Of a DNA stretch of 64,000 nt, positions 17,738-26,277 are shown piece by piece. Location: positions 28,633 to 92,632 of the forward strand of contig JAEZKP010000104.1 in assembly GCA_023436145.1 (NCBI GenBank), given 5' to 3'. The notes beneath the pieces are model-generated. The model was not told where the DNA came from and made no database searches. It was given only the letters and a program-made list of their open reading frames with translations. Source of the DNA: Fibrobacterota bacterium (lineage in GTDB: Bacteria; Fibrobacterota; Chitinivibrionia; Chitinivibrionales; Chitinispirillaceae). Position 1 is the first letter of the stretch. The number at the start of each line of letters is the position of its first letter. The translations under genes were made by a program, and so were the position numbers.

Positions 17738-18208
17738 TTACCTTTTACCCTCGTCTGCCTTTGATTCAATCTCCTTAACTTCAGAGATAAATTCACTTAT
17801 ATCTTTAAACTTCCTGTATACCGATGCAAAGCGTACATATGCAACTTCATCCAATTGATAAAGCTCTACCATCACCAATCTGCCGATTTCAGAACTGGGG
17901 ATTTCCATTTTACCAGATTTTTCAATCTGATTCTCGATTCTATCCACGATGCTTTCAATCTTTTTTAAACTCACCGGTCTTTTTTTGCATGCGGCCACTA
18001 TACCCTGCATCAATTTCTGGCGATCGAAAGGTTCACGCCGCTGATCATTTTTAATGATGGTAAGAGAGACGTTTTCAATGTATTCATAGGTAGTAAAACG
18101 CTGCCCACACCGCAAGCATTCCCTGCGCCTTCTTACAGCACGTCCCTCTTTGCTGGAACGGGAATCGACTACCTTATCTTCACCATGACTACAAAAAGGA
18201 CATCTCAT
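17738..18208 (-). CDS. nrdR: NrdR, ribonucleotide reductase repressor
   Basis: Zinc- and ATP-binding repressor of ribonucleotide reductase genes. The 156-residue protein starts with a zinc ribbon (MRCPFCSHGED..., Cys3/Cys6 with CLRC at 31-34), including the basic RRRREC stretch, then an ATP-cone domain (IIKNDQRREPFDRQKL; VAYVRFASVYRKF). The start is the ATG at 18208, preceded by AGGGAG; a longer frame from 18241 would add 11 residues not found in the family. No ribonucleotide reductase gene is in the window. Confidence 0.96.
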   Translation of the reverse strand: MRCPFCSHGEDKVVDSRSSKEGRAVRRRRECLRCGQRFTTYEYIENVSLTIIKNDQRREPFDRQKLMQGIVAACKKRPVSLKKIESIVDRIENQIEKSGKMEIPSSEIGRLVMVELYQLDEVAYVRFASVYRKFKDISEFISEVKEIESKADEGKR

Positions 18209-18309
18209 GGGAACTCCCTGAAAAAGGTTTAACCAGTTCATTATTATATACTTATGATTTTAAAAATGTATATAAAATTTATTTCCGGCAGTAATTTCAA
18301 TTATGCTGC

Positions 18310-19017
18310 TTAAAAGCCGGTAGATATAGTTATCCCTGCGGATGAAAAATCAGAGGAAAAATCAGGTTGAATTCTAAAGGATACGCTCCCTTCTCGGGAT
18401 TTATATTTGGTTGAAGCCCTTATATCTACAATAGAGACAATACGGTTAATGATCATGGCCCCTATGCAGGCAGATGCAGCTATGTGAATTTTACGGGATG
18501 CATCTCTGAAACCATTGTATTTTTCACGATGCTGCTCGTCAGATAATTCATCATACCCCCACTTCCAGTTCATAGATTCACTTGTGTAGAGATTTTCAGG
18601 CTGTCGATCCCAACTAAGGTTTCGATGATATTCCTGCATGCTGGAAAATCTTCCCACCGCAGTCCAGAACCGCTCATCTTTTCCCCTGACATCGACTCCG
18701 GCATGTAAAGCTGCATACCCATGAGCATCATTTTCAAGCTGTCTGGAATATTTTTCCAGAAAAACAGCTCCAAATACTGAAAGTACTTCCATACCGAAAA
18801 ATGCCAGAGCAGATTTTCTCTTGCCCAGATACTGCTGCCCTATACCAGGAATAGCAGCGGATGCCAGCATCGCCAGTTTAGCAGATTTTAAAGCCTTGGT
18901 AGTTTGTTCTTCCTGTTCAAAAATAGCAACTGTATCTGTGGTTACTTCCACCACTGTTACCTGTCCATTTGCAGTCAAGGGAAGAAGGATAAAAATCAAG
19001 AGAAATAATTTAGTCAT
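18310..19017 (-). CDS. Membrane protein of the PGxGQxY (DUF5683-like) type
   Basis: About 235 residues from the ATG at 19017 (AGGCGG upstream). A signal-like helix (LFLLIFILLPLTANG) is followed by the segment KLAMLASAAIPGIGQQYLGKRKSA, quoted here as AMLASAAIPGIGQQYLGKR, typical of DUF5683-like proteins of the FCB group. A second hydrophobic helix comes next (LAFFGMEVLSVFGAVFL), and another near the C-terminus (ASACIGAMIINRIVSIVD). Function unknown. It begins 15 bp after the stop of its longer paralogue, so the two are co-transcribed. Confidence 0.7.
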   Translation of the reverse strand: MTKLFLLIFILLPLTANGQVTVVEVTTDTVAIFEQEEQTTKALKSAKLAMLASAAIPGIGQQYLGKRKSALAFFGMEVLSVFGAVFLEKYSRQLENDAHGYAALHAGVDVRGKDERFWTAVGRFSSMQEYHRNLSWDRQPENLYTSESMNWKWGYDELSDEQHREKYNGFRDASRKIHIAASACIGAMIINRIVSIVDIRASTKYKSREGSVSFRIQPDFSSDFSSAGITISTGF

Positions 19018-19031
19018 AATACCGCCTGACA

Positions 19032-20249
19032 TTAAAACCTGAGAACCAGGGTATAACCTGAATATGTATCCCATCCGGAATTAACCTGGTTTTGCTCTAT
19101 GTTGATTCTTTGCCATACACTCTGCTTCCCCAGCATCTCATCATTATAAGCCTTGGCAGTTATACCAGCATCAACCGCACTAACAATCCGGTCAAGCAAA
19201 AGTAAAAAGAATACTTTCATAGAGATACCGGATAATTTGTCGGCCTGGGAGAATTTTGAACTAAACTGTTCCTGAAATTGAGAGAAACCGAACCTGGCTT
19301 TAGAAGTATCCTGATGAATGGAATAAACCAGGTAAAGTGTATCCGGGTGTTTGGGTTTATACCCTGGTTCATTTATCGAAAAACCGGATGAAAAGGTCGG
19401 TGTGACATCATTCCAACCTCGGACAAACGGATAGTCGTTTCGTTTGATATACTTGTAAAACTCATCATCTTTGTTCTTTTGCATATGCAGAAATTCATCC
19501 ACAGATAATTCAGAAAAGACAGCTTTTTGAAGAGTATCCGGGATGGTCTGCTTAAAAATATCGTAATAAGCTTTAAAATTTTGAACATCATAATGTTCAT
19601 CTGCAAATTGTTGTGCTTTTTTCATCTCTTTTCTACCCTTTACGGCCAGGGCTGTACCTGTGCCTATAATAGCCAGTTCAGCAGCCCCAAAAACAGCGGC
19701 TTTAAGTTTATGCTGGGCATATAGCTGACCTGAACCAGGCAAAAGGAAAGAGAAGAGCATGGCCAGTTTAGGTGAACGGTATTGTTTGAGATTTTGAGCG
19801 AAATTGATAGAACTCATGTTTTCGATTTTTACATCTTTAGGCTTAACTACGACTTGCGAAGGTTTGGGGATACTCTGGTTAACCGTTTGAGTGGGAACTG
19901 AAACTGAATCTGCAGCAACGTTTTTAATCTCAGAAGTGGAGTCAGTTGCAACCGAATTGGTTTTGGAAGTCTCATTAGAATCTGAAATGCTACTTTCTGG
20001 TTTTGATACAGTTGCAGGTGCAAGCAGGTACTCCTCTGAATCATCTAGAATCAATTCCTCATCGTTTTCTACTATCTTTTGGTTTTTCGATGAATCTGCA
20101 CCATTTTTTTGCGGTAGAAGTTGTTGATCATCTTCAAGAAGCAGTTCGTCTTCGGTGGACTCAATAACATTGGATTGCTCCTGGGCAATTGTCTTAGCAG
20201 AAAAAGAAGCCAGAAGAACAACCAGGACAGAAAAAAAGAACAGTTTCAT
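19032..20249 (-). CDS. Larger PGxGQxY (DUF5683-like) membrane protein with acidic spacer
   Basis: A 405-residue protein. It has a signal peptide (FFFSVLVVLLASFSAKTIA|Q), then about 110 residues rich in Ser, Glu, Asp, Thr and Val of low complexity (EDELLLEDDQ, DEELILDDSEE). The C-terminal half is paralogous to its downstream neighbour: SPKLAMLFSFLLPGSGQLYA, a hydrophobic helix (AAVFGAAELAIIGTGTALA), and the final VFFLLLLDRIVSAVDAG, matching IINRIVSIVD in the neighbour. The pairing of two such proteins suggests a heteromeric membrane assembly; the role is unknown. Just upstream lies dapB, 21 bp away. Confidence 0.7.
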   Translation of the reverse strand: MKLFFFSVLVVLLASFSAKTIAQEQSNVIESTEDELLLEDDQQLLPQKNGADSSKNQKIVENDEELILDDSEEYLLAPATVSKPESSISDSNETSKTNSVATDSTSEIKNVAADSVSVPTQTVNQSIPKPSQVVVKPKDVKIENMSSINFAQNLKQYRSPKLAMLFSFLLPGSGQLYAQHKLKAAVFGAAELAIIGTGTALAVKGRKEMKKAQQFADEHYDVQNFKAYYDIFKQTIPDTLQKAVFSELSVDEFLHMQKNKDDEFYKYIKRNDYPFVRGWNDVTPTFSSGFSINEPGYKPKHPDTLYLVYSIHQDTSKARFGFSQFQEQFSSKFSQADKLSGISMKVFFLLLLDRIVSAVDAGITAKAYNDEMLGKQSVWQRINIEQNQVNSGWDTYSGYTLVLRF

Positions 20250-20270
20250 AAAACTCCCCGAAAAAGTGAG

Positions 20271-21077
20271 TTATAAACCAAGTACATCACGCATAGAATA
20301 CAGTCCGGGACTTTTCCCGGCAAGCCATTTAGCAGCAGTCACCGCTCCCTGAGCGAAAGTCTTGCGGCTATGAGCCATATGCCTTAACTCAATACGCTCC
20401 CCCATACCGGCAAAAAGCACCGTATGATCGCCAACGATGTCGCCTCCCCTTACTGCATGCATCCCAATCTCCGAATTACTGCGAACACTATCGGTAATCC
20501 CTTCACGTCCATTTTTTACAGCCTGCTGATAATCTAGTCCGATAGACTGAGCTACAATTTCGCCCAATTTTTTAGCAGTTCCACTGGGAGAGTCTTTTTT
20601 GAACCGATGATGAGCCTCGATAATTTCGATATCGAACTGATCTTTGAGGCTGGCAGCTACTTGAGCAGTTAAATAAAAAAGCAGATTAACTCCCAGGCTC
20701 ATATTTGGACTGATTATCAGAGGTACACTAAGAGCAGTTTTTTGAGCCAGCTCCAGTTCGGAATCACCCATACCTGTGGTTCCTATTACCATTCTTAGTT
20801 TTTTTTGGGGGGCTTTTTGTAAAAGCATCCTGCTGGAAGCAACAGAAGAGAAATCGATAAGCACCGAATCTTCACAATCCAGTGCATCTATAGAATCTGA
20901 TACAGTAATATTTAAAGGACCTCTTCCCAGGCAGGTTCCATAATCTTTTCCGATAGCGGAGTGCCCGGGATGTTCCAGGCAAGCAGAAAGCTTAAGAGAG
21001 TGGTCATCAAGAACGATTTGGGCAATTTCCATTCCCATTCTTCCCAAGGCACCAGTGATAATAATTTTTTGGGCCAT
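20271..21077 (-). CDS. dapB: 4-hydroxy-tetrahydrodipicolinate reductase
   Basis: Second committed step to meso-diaminopimelate and lysine: NAD(P)H-dependent reduction. The 268-residue length is normal. The nucleotide-binding motif is ITGALGRMGMEIAQ near residue 6. The signature EAHHRFKKDSPSGTA contains the catalytic His and Lys. A good AGGAG site precedes the ATG at 21077. It lies immediately after dapA (the genes are one base apart), forming an operon for cell-wall and lysine synthesis. Confidence 0.96.
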   Translation of the reverse strand: MAQKIIITGALGRMGMEIAQIVLDDHSLKLSACLEHPGHSAIGKDYGTCLGRGPLNITVSDSIDALDCEDSVLIDFSSVASSRMLLQKAPQKKLRMVIGTTGMGDSELELAQKTALSVPLIISPNMSLGVNLLFYLTAQVAASLKDQFDIEIIEAHHRFKKDSPSGTAKKLGEIVAQSIGLDYQQAVKNGREGITDSVRSNSEIGMHAVRGGDIVGDHTVLFAGMGERIELRHMAHSRKTFAQGAVTAAKWLAGKSPGLYSMRDVLGL

Positions 21078-21078
21078 G

Positions 21079-21966
21079 CTACTCTCCTGTAGTCAGATTA
21101 TACCTCTTGAGTACGTTTATTAATTCCTGTTTATTGCGTTCATTCATCGAAACCAATGGCAAACGGAAAGTGCCTCCGGTAAACCCTAGGATATTCATGG
21201 CGGTTTTAACCGGAATCGGGTTGGTTTCCAGAAACATTGCAGAACTAAGCGGAAGAAGCTCTTCGTGAATCTGCAGAGCCATTGCAAAATCACCGGCAAA
21301 AAATGCATCGATCATTTTGCACATTTTTTCAGGTACTATGTTGGAGACTACTGAAATAACTCCGGTTCCTCCTATCGAGAGTATAGGCAAAGTCAGAGCA
21401 TCATCACCAGAAAGGATATGCAGTCGATCTTTGCATCTACGATGTATTTCAGAGATCTGACTTACATTACCGCTGGCCTCCTTAACAGCAACAATAGAAG
21501 GTAGCTCACAAAGCCGTTCCAGAGTTTCGGGAAGCAGATTTGTCCCGGTTCGACCAGGAACATTATAAACCACTATGGGAACTTCCACATTAGAGGCAAT
21601 GCTCTTATAGTGTTGAAAAAGTCCTTCCTGAGTGGGACGGTTATAGTAGGGAGTGATACAAAGAATTGCATCGGCTCCGCTTTTCTGTGCATGTTTGGCT
21701 GCGGATATGGATTCTGCGGTGTTATTAGATCCAGCCCCGGCAATGATTTTTACCCGGCCATTAGCCTCATTAATCACTATATCTATTACGGAATTATGTT
21801 CCTCCCAGCTCAGAGTCGCAGATTCTCCGGTTGTACCGCATGGAACAATACCGGCGACCCCTTTATCTACCAGGAAATTGACATGTTTGCGGAGTGACTC
21901 TTCGTCGATTTTGCCGTTTTCGTTGAAGGGAGTGATTATGGCTACATAACAACCTTTAAAGTCCAT
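21079..21966 (-). CDS. dapA: 4-hydroxy-tetrahydrodipicolinate synthase
   Basis: Condenses pyruvate and aspartate semialdehyde in the first committed step of diaminopimelate synthesis. The 295-residue TIM barrel has the substrate loop PCGTTGESATLS (about 41-52), the tyrosine-containing YYNRPTQEGLFQHY, and the Schiff-base lysine in VAVKEASGN (about residue 161). AAGGAAA precedes the ATG at 21966. Co-transcribed with dapB. Confidence 0.96.
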   Translation of the reverse strand: MDFKGCYVAIITPFNENGKIDEESLRKHVNFLVDKGVAGIVPCGTTGESATLSWEEHNSVIDIVINEANGRVKIIAGAGSNNTAESISAAKHAQKSGADAILCITPYYNRPTQEGLFQHYKSIASNVEVPIVVYNVPGRTGTNLLPETLERLCELPSIVAVKEASGNVSQISEIHRRCKDRLHILSGDDALTLPILSIGGTGVISVVSNIVPEKMCKMIDAFFAGDFAMALQIHEELLPLSSAMFLETNPIPVKTAMNILGFTGGTFRLPLVSMNERNKQELINVLKRYNLTTGE

Positions 21967-21995
21967 CAGGGTTTCCTTTCATTGCCATTTTTACA

Positions 21996-22032
21996 GAAAA
22001 GATGCCGGAAACCTTTTATAGGAATCCGGCAT
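21996..22032 (-). terminator. Terminator after rplI
   Basis: On the minus strand ATGCCGGA and TCCGGCAT (22032-22025 with 22009-22002) form an 8-bp stem, with a further CCT/AGG pairing inside, then CTTTTC. It lies 37 bases past the rplI stop and closes the ribosomal-protein cluster. Confidence 0.7.
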
Positions 22033-22068
22033 TTATCAATACAATACTTAGCAAAAAACATTCCGCAG

Positions 22069-22518
22069 TTATTTTTCTTCTTTTACAACCCACACCTTCA
22101 GTTTGGCAGTCACGTCCCGGTAAAGGTTGATATCGATATTGTAAACGCCCAACTGCTTAATAGGTTCTTCAAGGGCGATCTGACGCTTCTCGATACCGAA
22201 TCCTTCTTTGTTAAGAAATTCAGCAATTTCCTGAGTAGAAACCGAACCGTAGATTTTATCTTCATCACCCACTTTAACCGATATAGTACAGGGCGTTTGC
22301 TCAATTTTTTTAGCCACCTCACGAGCATTGGCGATCTTTTTCACCTCACGACGTTCGGCAAGAGTTTTGGCTTCAGCAACTTTCTTTTTATTTCCTTCTG
22401 TTGCAGGGACAGCAATTCCTTGCGGAATGAGATAGTTGCGGGCATAACCATCTTTTACCGGCAACACATCCATTGCTTTACCCAGTCCCTGATAGTCTTT
22501 TATTAAAACGACTTCCAT
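22069..22518 (-). CDS. rplI: Large-subunit ribosomal protein bL9
   Basis: 149 residues, the usual length. It has the L9 N-terminal signature MEVVLIKDYQGLGKAMDVLPV and VKDGYARNYLIPQGIAVPAT (given in parts: EVVLIKDYQGLGK; DGYARNYLIPQG), the connecting helix and the C-terminal domain. AGGAG lies ten bases before the ATG. Last gene of the rpsF-rpsR-rplI cluster. Confidence 0.97.
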   Translation of the reverse strand: MEVVLIKDYQGLGKAMDVLPVKDGYARNYLIPQGIAVPATEGNKKKVAEAKTLAERREVKKIANAREVAKKIEQTPCTISVKVGDEDKIYGSVSTQEIAEFLNKEGFGIEKRQIALEEPIKQLGVYNIDINLYRDVTAKLKVWVVKEEK

Positions 22519-22610
22519 AGCCAGACTGCTCCTCTATAATAAATTAACTTTCCTGTTATTAAGAACTTCAAGAGTCACCTTCAAAAATGGTGACTCAACC
22601 GAGAAATTTT

Positions 22611-22883
22611 CTATTTAATATTTTCAGCAACAAATGGCAGAAGTCCCAGATGACGAGCCCGTTTAATAGCTACTGCCAGTTTACGCTGATTTTTGGATGT
22701 CACACCAGAGAGACGCCGGGGAACAATTTTACCCCGTTCAGTAATATAACGGGAAATTATCCGGATGTCTTTATAATCTGGTTCCACATTATTCTGTTCA
22801 AACCAGCAGACTTTCTTTGCTCTTCTTCTGGAACCGCCACCCTGGGCAAAATCAGATCTTTCTCTTCTTTCACGATGAAACAT
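22611..22883 (-). CDS. rpsR: Small-subunit ribosomal protein bS18
   Basis: 90 residues; carries the S18 core DYKDIRIISRYITERGKI, then PRRLSGVTSKNQRKLAVAIK. Binds bS6 on the 30S platform. GAGGAG precedes the ATG. It follows rpsF by 6 bp; no ssb gene lies between rpsF and rpsR, unlike many bacteria. Confidence 0.97.
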   Translation of the reverse strand: MFHRERRERSDFAQGGGSRRRAKKVCWFEQNNVEPDYKDIRIISRYITERGKIVPRRLSGVTSKNQRKLAVAIKRARHLGLLPFVAENIK

Positions 22884-22889
22884 ATTATG

Positions 22890-23267
22890 CTACTCCTCTT
22901 TATCTTCGTCGATTTGGATTTTTTCACCTTCAGCAATCTTGTCTTTTCTGGCAAATACCGCTGCCCTTGCTGCATCATTTTTTACATTTCTAACCACCGT
23001 AAGATGACGCAAAACCGATTCGTTTAATTTGATGTGACGAGCAAGAGCCAAAGCCACATCTCCTTCGCCTTCATAAAGAAACATACAGTAATAACCGGTT
23101 TTCTTTTTTCTAATCTGATACGCTAAAGGTTTTTTCCCCCAGACATCAGTTTTCTCGAAACTGGAATTGCGCTTGAGGAATTCTTCTATCTGTTGTTGTT
23201 CTTTGTGAAGAACATCATCAGGCAATGTTCCATCAAAAACTACGACTGATTCATACGGCTTTTTCAA
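22890..23267 (-). CDS. rpsF: Small-subunit ribosomal protein bS6
   Basis: 125 residues from a TTG start at 23267. This start is chosen because AAGGGAGG lies six bases upstream and the resulting protein begins MKKPYESVVVFDGTL, as S6 should; the longer frame from 23297 would run back through the ribosome-binding site. Typical features are the VWGKKPLAYQIRKKKTG segment and the VLRHLTVVRN strand. The C-terminus is acidic (IDEDKEE). A strong hairpin sits just upstream, see the separate entry. Confidence 0.95.
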   Translation of the reverse strand: MKKPYESVVVFDGTLPDDVLHKEQQQIEEFLKRNSSFEKTDVWGKKPLAYQIRKKKTGYYCMFLYEGEGDVALALARHIKLNESVLRHLTVVRNVKNDAARAAVFARKDKIAEGEKIQIDEDKEE

Positions 23268-23291
23268 AGGTAACCTCCCTTGGTCGATTGG

Positions 23292-23314
23292 CTGCAAACT
23301 GCCGCAGTCTGCAG
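23292..23314 (-). promoter_or_regulatory. Hairpin in the rpsF leader, possible S6:S18 autoregulatory site
   Basis: On the minus strand CTGCAGACTG, CGG and CAGTTTGCAG form a 10-bp stem (one G-U pair) closed by three bases, ending about ten bases before the rpsF ribosome-binding site in the 52-bp pth-rpsF gap. Leaders of rpsF in many phyla bind the S6:S18 complex for feedback. Position supports this; the classic bulged CCG motif is not clearly reproduced, so it is tentative. Confidence 0.45.
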
Positions 23315-23319
23315 CAGGA

Positions 23320-23934
23320 TTATTTGTTAAATTTATTCATAACAGCATCAATGCTGATTTTTGTGAATTGCATCGATGCCTCAACTGCCTTTTGCACCAC
23401 GTTTTGGATTTCCGGTTCTTCCTGAGCAGAAAAATCACCCAGGACAAAATCAATCACTTCAATATTTGCTGGTACTGGTCCAATTCCCACTCTTAATCTG
23501 GGAAAATCGCTTCCAACATAGGATATTATTGACTTGAGACCATTATGACCACCATGAGTACCGTTTTTTCGTAAACGGATCTTACCCAGAGGCAGGTTAA
23601 AGTCATCCACCACTATCAGCACAGAGCTGATATTCAACTGAAAACGCCGGATAAGTTTGTCAACCGCAATACCAGAACGGTTCATCAGAGTACGTGGTTT
23701 TGCTACAACTACGTTTTTATTTTCGATTGTCCCGCAGAAAAAATCGGCTTCCGGGATTCTTCCTTCTTTTCTGGAACCAAGAGAATCTATCAGTTTATCA
23801 GCAACCCTAAACCCGATATTGTGCCTGGTAGCTGAATACTGTTTTCCTATATTTCCCAGCCCCACTATGAGGAAATCAACTGATGAATTACTATGAGTTG
23901 AGAAGATACGGGAAAAGAAGGAACGTAACCCCAT
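23320..23934 (-). CDS. pth: Peptidyl-tRNA hydrolase
   Basis: Recycles stalled peptidyl-tRNA by cleaving the ester. The 204-residue enzyme has VGLGNIGKQYSATRHNIGF (conserved Asn and the catalytic His in TRHN), KPRTLMNRSG, VVDDFNLPLGKIRLR and GTHGGHNGLKS, all family signatures. An extension of about 20 residues (MGLRSFFSRIFSTHSNSSVD) precedes the usual start of the domain. It follows rplY by 15 bp, the common rplY-pth order. Confidence 0.96.
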   Translation of the reverse strand: MGLRSFFSRIFSTHSNSSVDFLIVGLGNIGKQYSATRHNIGFRVADKLIDSLGSRKEGRIPEADFFCGTIENKNVVVAKPRTLMNRSGIAVDKLIRRFQLNISSVLIVVDDFNLPLGKIRLRKNGTHGGHNGLKSIISYVGSDFPRLRVGIGPVPANIEVIDFVLGDFSAQEEPEIQNVVQKAVEASMQFTKISIDAVMNKFNK

Positions 23935-23949
23935 TTATTATTATCAGCC

Positions 23950-24588
23950 CTACTTTTTAGCTTTTGGCGCGGCTGGAGCAGCAGTTGTTGTAGCAGCTGC
24001 AGCAGCTTCCGGCTTATTCTCCTCTGCTTCACGAGTAGCACGAGTAACTACAGCCAGGACTTCATCCGGTGCTTCTTTAATTGTCACATTAGGAATCGAA
24101 ACATCACGCACATGAATAGAATCACCAATATTAAGGTTGGTAACATCAATAACGATTTTTTCCGGAATATCCGCAGGCATACACTCGACTTTAACACTCT
24201 GAATAGGATGACCCAACACACCACCCTCTTTTACCCCGATGGCAAGCCCACTTATCTCCAGTCGGCAATCTACAATTACCTTCTCACTCATGGCTACATG
24301 AAGAAAATCGATATGGAAATATTTGTCATCTTTGAGGACATGCTTCTGCACTTCTCTAATAACCGCAATAGAATCCGCATCACTCTTTCCAATACCCAGA
24401 TCGATAAGGTGGGACTGTTTTTTACCACGAACAATAGCAGTGAACTCTTTGTGGTTAACTTCGATTTTAACGGGTTCGAAGTTGTGCCCGTAATAGATTG
24501 CCGGAATCCAGCCCTGTGCACGAGCCTTTCGTGTGTAGGACTTACCCAAGCCACTGCGCTGGCGGGCAGTTAATTTAATGATGTCCAA
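23950..24588 (-). CDS. rplY: Ribosomal protein bL25, CTC/TL5 long form
   Basis: 212 residues from a TTG at 24588 with AGGGAGG seven bases upstream, giving MDIIKLTARQRSGLGKS. The N-terminal domain binds 5S rRNA (GWIPAIYYGHNFEPVKIEV); the C-terminal CTC domain follows (VEVMPADIPEKIVIDVTNL-like, here ECMPADIPEKIVIDV), ending in an Ala/Thr/Pro-rich tail. A longer open frame continues upstream but only because it crosses the tRNA-Gln gene on the same strand; that extension is not protein-coding. Confidence 0.94.
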   Translation of the reverse strand: MDIIKLTARQRSGLGKSYTRKARAQGWIPAIYYGHNFEPVKIEVNHKEFTAIVRGKKQSHLIDLGIGKSDADSIAVIREVQKHVLKDDKYFHIDFLHVAMSEKVIVDCRLEISGLAIGVKEGGVLGHPIQSVKVECMPADIPEKIVIDVTNLNIGDSIHVRDVSIPNVTIKEAPDEVLAVVTRATREAEENKPEAAAAATTTAAPAAPKAKK

Positions 24589-24649
24589 AGTAATACCTCC
24601 CTGGAAATATAAAAATCTGTAATTACCTTCATCCGGAATTAAATTGAAG

Positions 24650-24724
24650 TGGCTGGGGCGGAAGGATTCGAACCTCCGAATGCGAGGACCAAAACCTCGA
24701 GACTTGCCACTTGTCGACGCCCCA
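24650..24724 (-). tRNA. tRNA-Gln (anticodon TTG)
   Basis: 75 bases including an encoded CCA. The acceptor stem TGGGGCG pairs with CGCCCCA. The anticodon stem is CGAGG/CCTCG around loop TTTTGGT, giving anticodon TTG, which reads CAA/CAG. The T arm contains GGTTCGAATCC. It sits between spoVG and rplY on their strand. Confidence 0.97.
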
Positions 24725-24810
24725 GCAATATAGACAATCTCATAATATAAATCAGGGAAAATTAAAAGCGGTAGGAAAATCAAAACCCCGCAGAAATTCT
24801 CAATAACCTT

Positions 24811-25095
24811 CTAATCTGTATTAATAATAGCAATACCTCTGTTTCTCAGTTCAGCCTCGAACGCACCAAGAATAATACCATCCATTTTCAGGCGCATCTC
24901 CTCACTTATCGGATGTGCTATGTCCTGAAAGGTCCCCCTGCTGGTTCTGCGGCTGGGCATAGATACGAATGGTCCATGGACTCCTTGAATAATTTTAATA
25001 CCCCGAACCACAAAGCAGTTGTCAAATGTAATACTTACAAATGCACGTAACTTGCTCTCGTTAACCAGTGCGATTCTGACTTCTGTGATCTCCAC
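24811..25095 (-). CDS. spoVG: SpoVG family regulator
   Basis: 94 residues from a GTG at 25095 with AGGAGG upstream. The sequence reads VEITEVRIALVNESKLRAF, VVRGIKIIQG, FVSMPSRR, FQDIAHPISEEMR, the hallmark blocks of SpoVG. Homologues are small nucleic-acid-binding proteins found well beyond spore-formers. It sits upstream of tRNA-Gln, rplY and pth, an order close to the common spoVG-rplY-pth neighbourhood. The longer frame from 25191 lacks a ribosome-binding site. Confidence 0.95.
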   Translation of the reverse strand: MEITEVRIALVNESKLRAFVSITFDNCFVVRGIKIIQGVHGPFVSMPSRRTSRGTFQDIAHPISEEMRLKMDGIILGAFEAELRNRGIAIINTD

Positions 25096-25332
25096 AGTGC
25101 CTCCTACCCAAAAAACCGGAATTGCTGTCAGTACCGTTATTTCAAACCTTAAACATGAAAACAATATAATTAAGGTTTTTTCCTTATGCAAAACAGTTTG
25201 TATTCAACATTTTAAGCAATATTGAGGCTAAAAATAAGAAGATTCGCAAATACTTGCAGAAGTGCCCTGTGAAACAATTATTTTACTGTTTTTCGTCCTA
25301 AAATATTTTTTTTACAGCAACGGAATAGCTAC

Positions 25333-26259
25333 ATGAGTTCTCCAAAAAAAGACCTGCTATCCTTACTTGAAATCTCAACCGAAGAGATTAAAAGTATCAT
25401 TGCAGGTGCTATTGAGTTAAAAAAACAACGCTTAAGCAGCACTCCCACCGTTTTAAAGAATAAAACCGGAGTAATGATATTTGAAAAACCTTCGTTGAGA
25501 ACACGTGTTACTTTTGAAACCGCTATTAACGAACTAGGAGGACATGCCATAAATCTGGCTTCGGAAATGGTAGGAATGGGAAAAAGGGAAAGTGTTACTG
25601 ATGTTGCCAGAAATTTAGAAAGAATTGTGCACCTTATAGTAGCCAGAACTTATAGCCACCACACAGTGGAGCAGCTGGCAAAGCACAGCTCAATACCGGT
25701 AATCAATGCGCTCACCGACAGTTTTCATCCCTGTCAGGCTCTAGCCTTTGGAATGACTCTCCAGGAGCACCTCAATGGGATCAAAAAAGCAAAAGTAGCC
25801 TTTATCGGAGACAGTAATAATGTATGCAATTCCATAATGGTACTGTGTGCAAAACTTGGTTACGACTTTACTGTGGTCTGTCCGGAAAAATACCGTCCAT
25901 CAACAGACCTTCTAAATACCTGTACCAGCATTGCCAGTTCAAATGGTTGCAGTTTAAAAGTTACCAGTGATATAAAAGATGCGATTAAAAATGCCACTGC
26001 TCTTTATACTGATGTGTGGACCAGTATGGGACAGGAGCACGAATCAGAACAACGACGCTGTGATTTTGCCTCTTTTCAGTTGAATGCAGAAATCATGGAA
26101 TATGCCCCAAAGGAAGCGCTGGTTTCACATTGTTTACCAGCACACCGGGGTGAAGAGATAACCAGTGACGTTCTTGACTCAGAACAATCAATAGCATTTG
26201 ATGAAGCAGAAAACCGGCTTCATGTGCAAAAAGCAGTAATTGTACACCTGTTTTCCTGA
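25333..26259 (+). CDS. argF: Ornithine carbamoyltransferase
   Basis: Makes citrulline from ornithine and carbamoyl phosphate in arginine synthesis. The 308-residue protein has the carbamoyl-phosphate motif SLRTR (FEKPSLRTRVTFE near residue 52), the HPCQ motif in DSFHPCQALA, and the ornithine-binding HCLPAHRGEEI. These separate it from aspartate carbamoyltransferase. It is divergent from spoVG and followed after 18 bp by the KaiC-like gene, so read-through into that module is possible. Confidence 0.95.
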   Translation: MSSPKKDLLSLLEISTEEIKSIIAGAIELKKQRLSSTPTVLKNKTGVMIFEKPSLRTRVTFETAINELGGHAINLASEMVGMGKRESVTDVARNLERIVHLIVARTYSHHTVEQLAKHSSIPVINALTDSFHPCQALAFGMTLQEHLNGIKKAKVAFIGDSNNVCNSIMVLCAKLGYDFTVVCPEKYRPSTDLLNTCTSIASSNGCSLKVTSDIKDAIKNATALYTDVWTSMGQEHESEQRRCDFASFQLNAEIMEYAPKEALVSHCLPAHRGEEITSDVLDSEQSIAFDEAENRLHVQKAVIVHLFS

Positions 26260-26277
26260 CCCCGAGGGAGCGGATCT

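Noticed and set aside
21982..22506. Rightward 174-codon frame over rplI
   Set aside because: Antisense of ribosomal protein bL9, Phe-rich composition typical of a shadow frame.
24112..24573. Rightward 153-codon frame over rplY
   Set aside because: Antisense of ribosomal protein bL25; no independent support.
24589..24783. N-terminal extension of rplY by 65 residues
   Set aside because: The extension reads through tRNA-Gln on the same strand. The TTG at 24588 with AGGGAGG gives the normal bL25 N-terminus.
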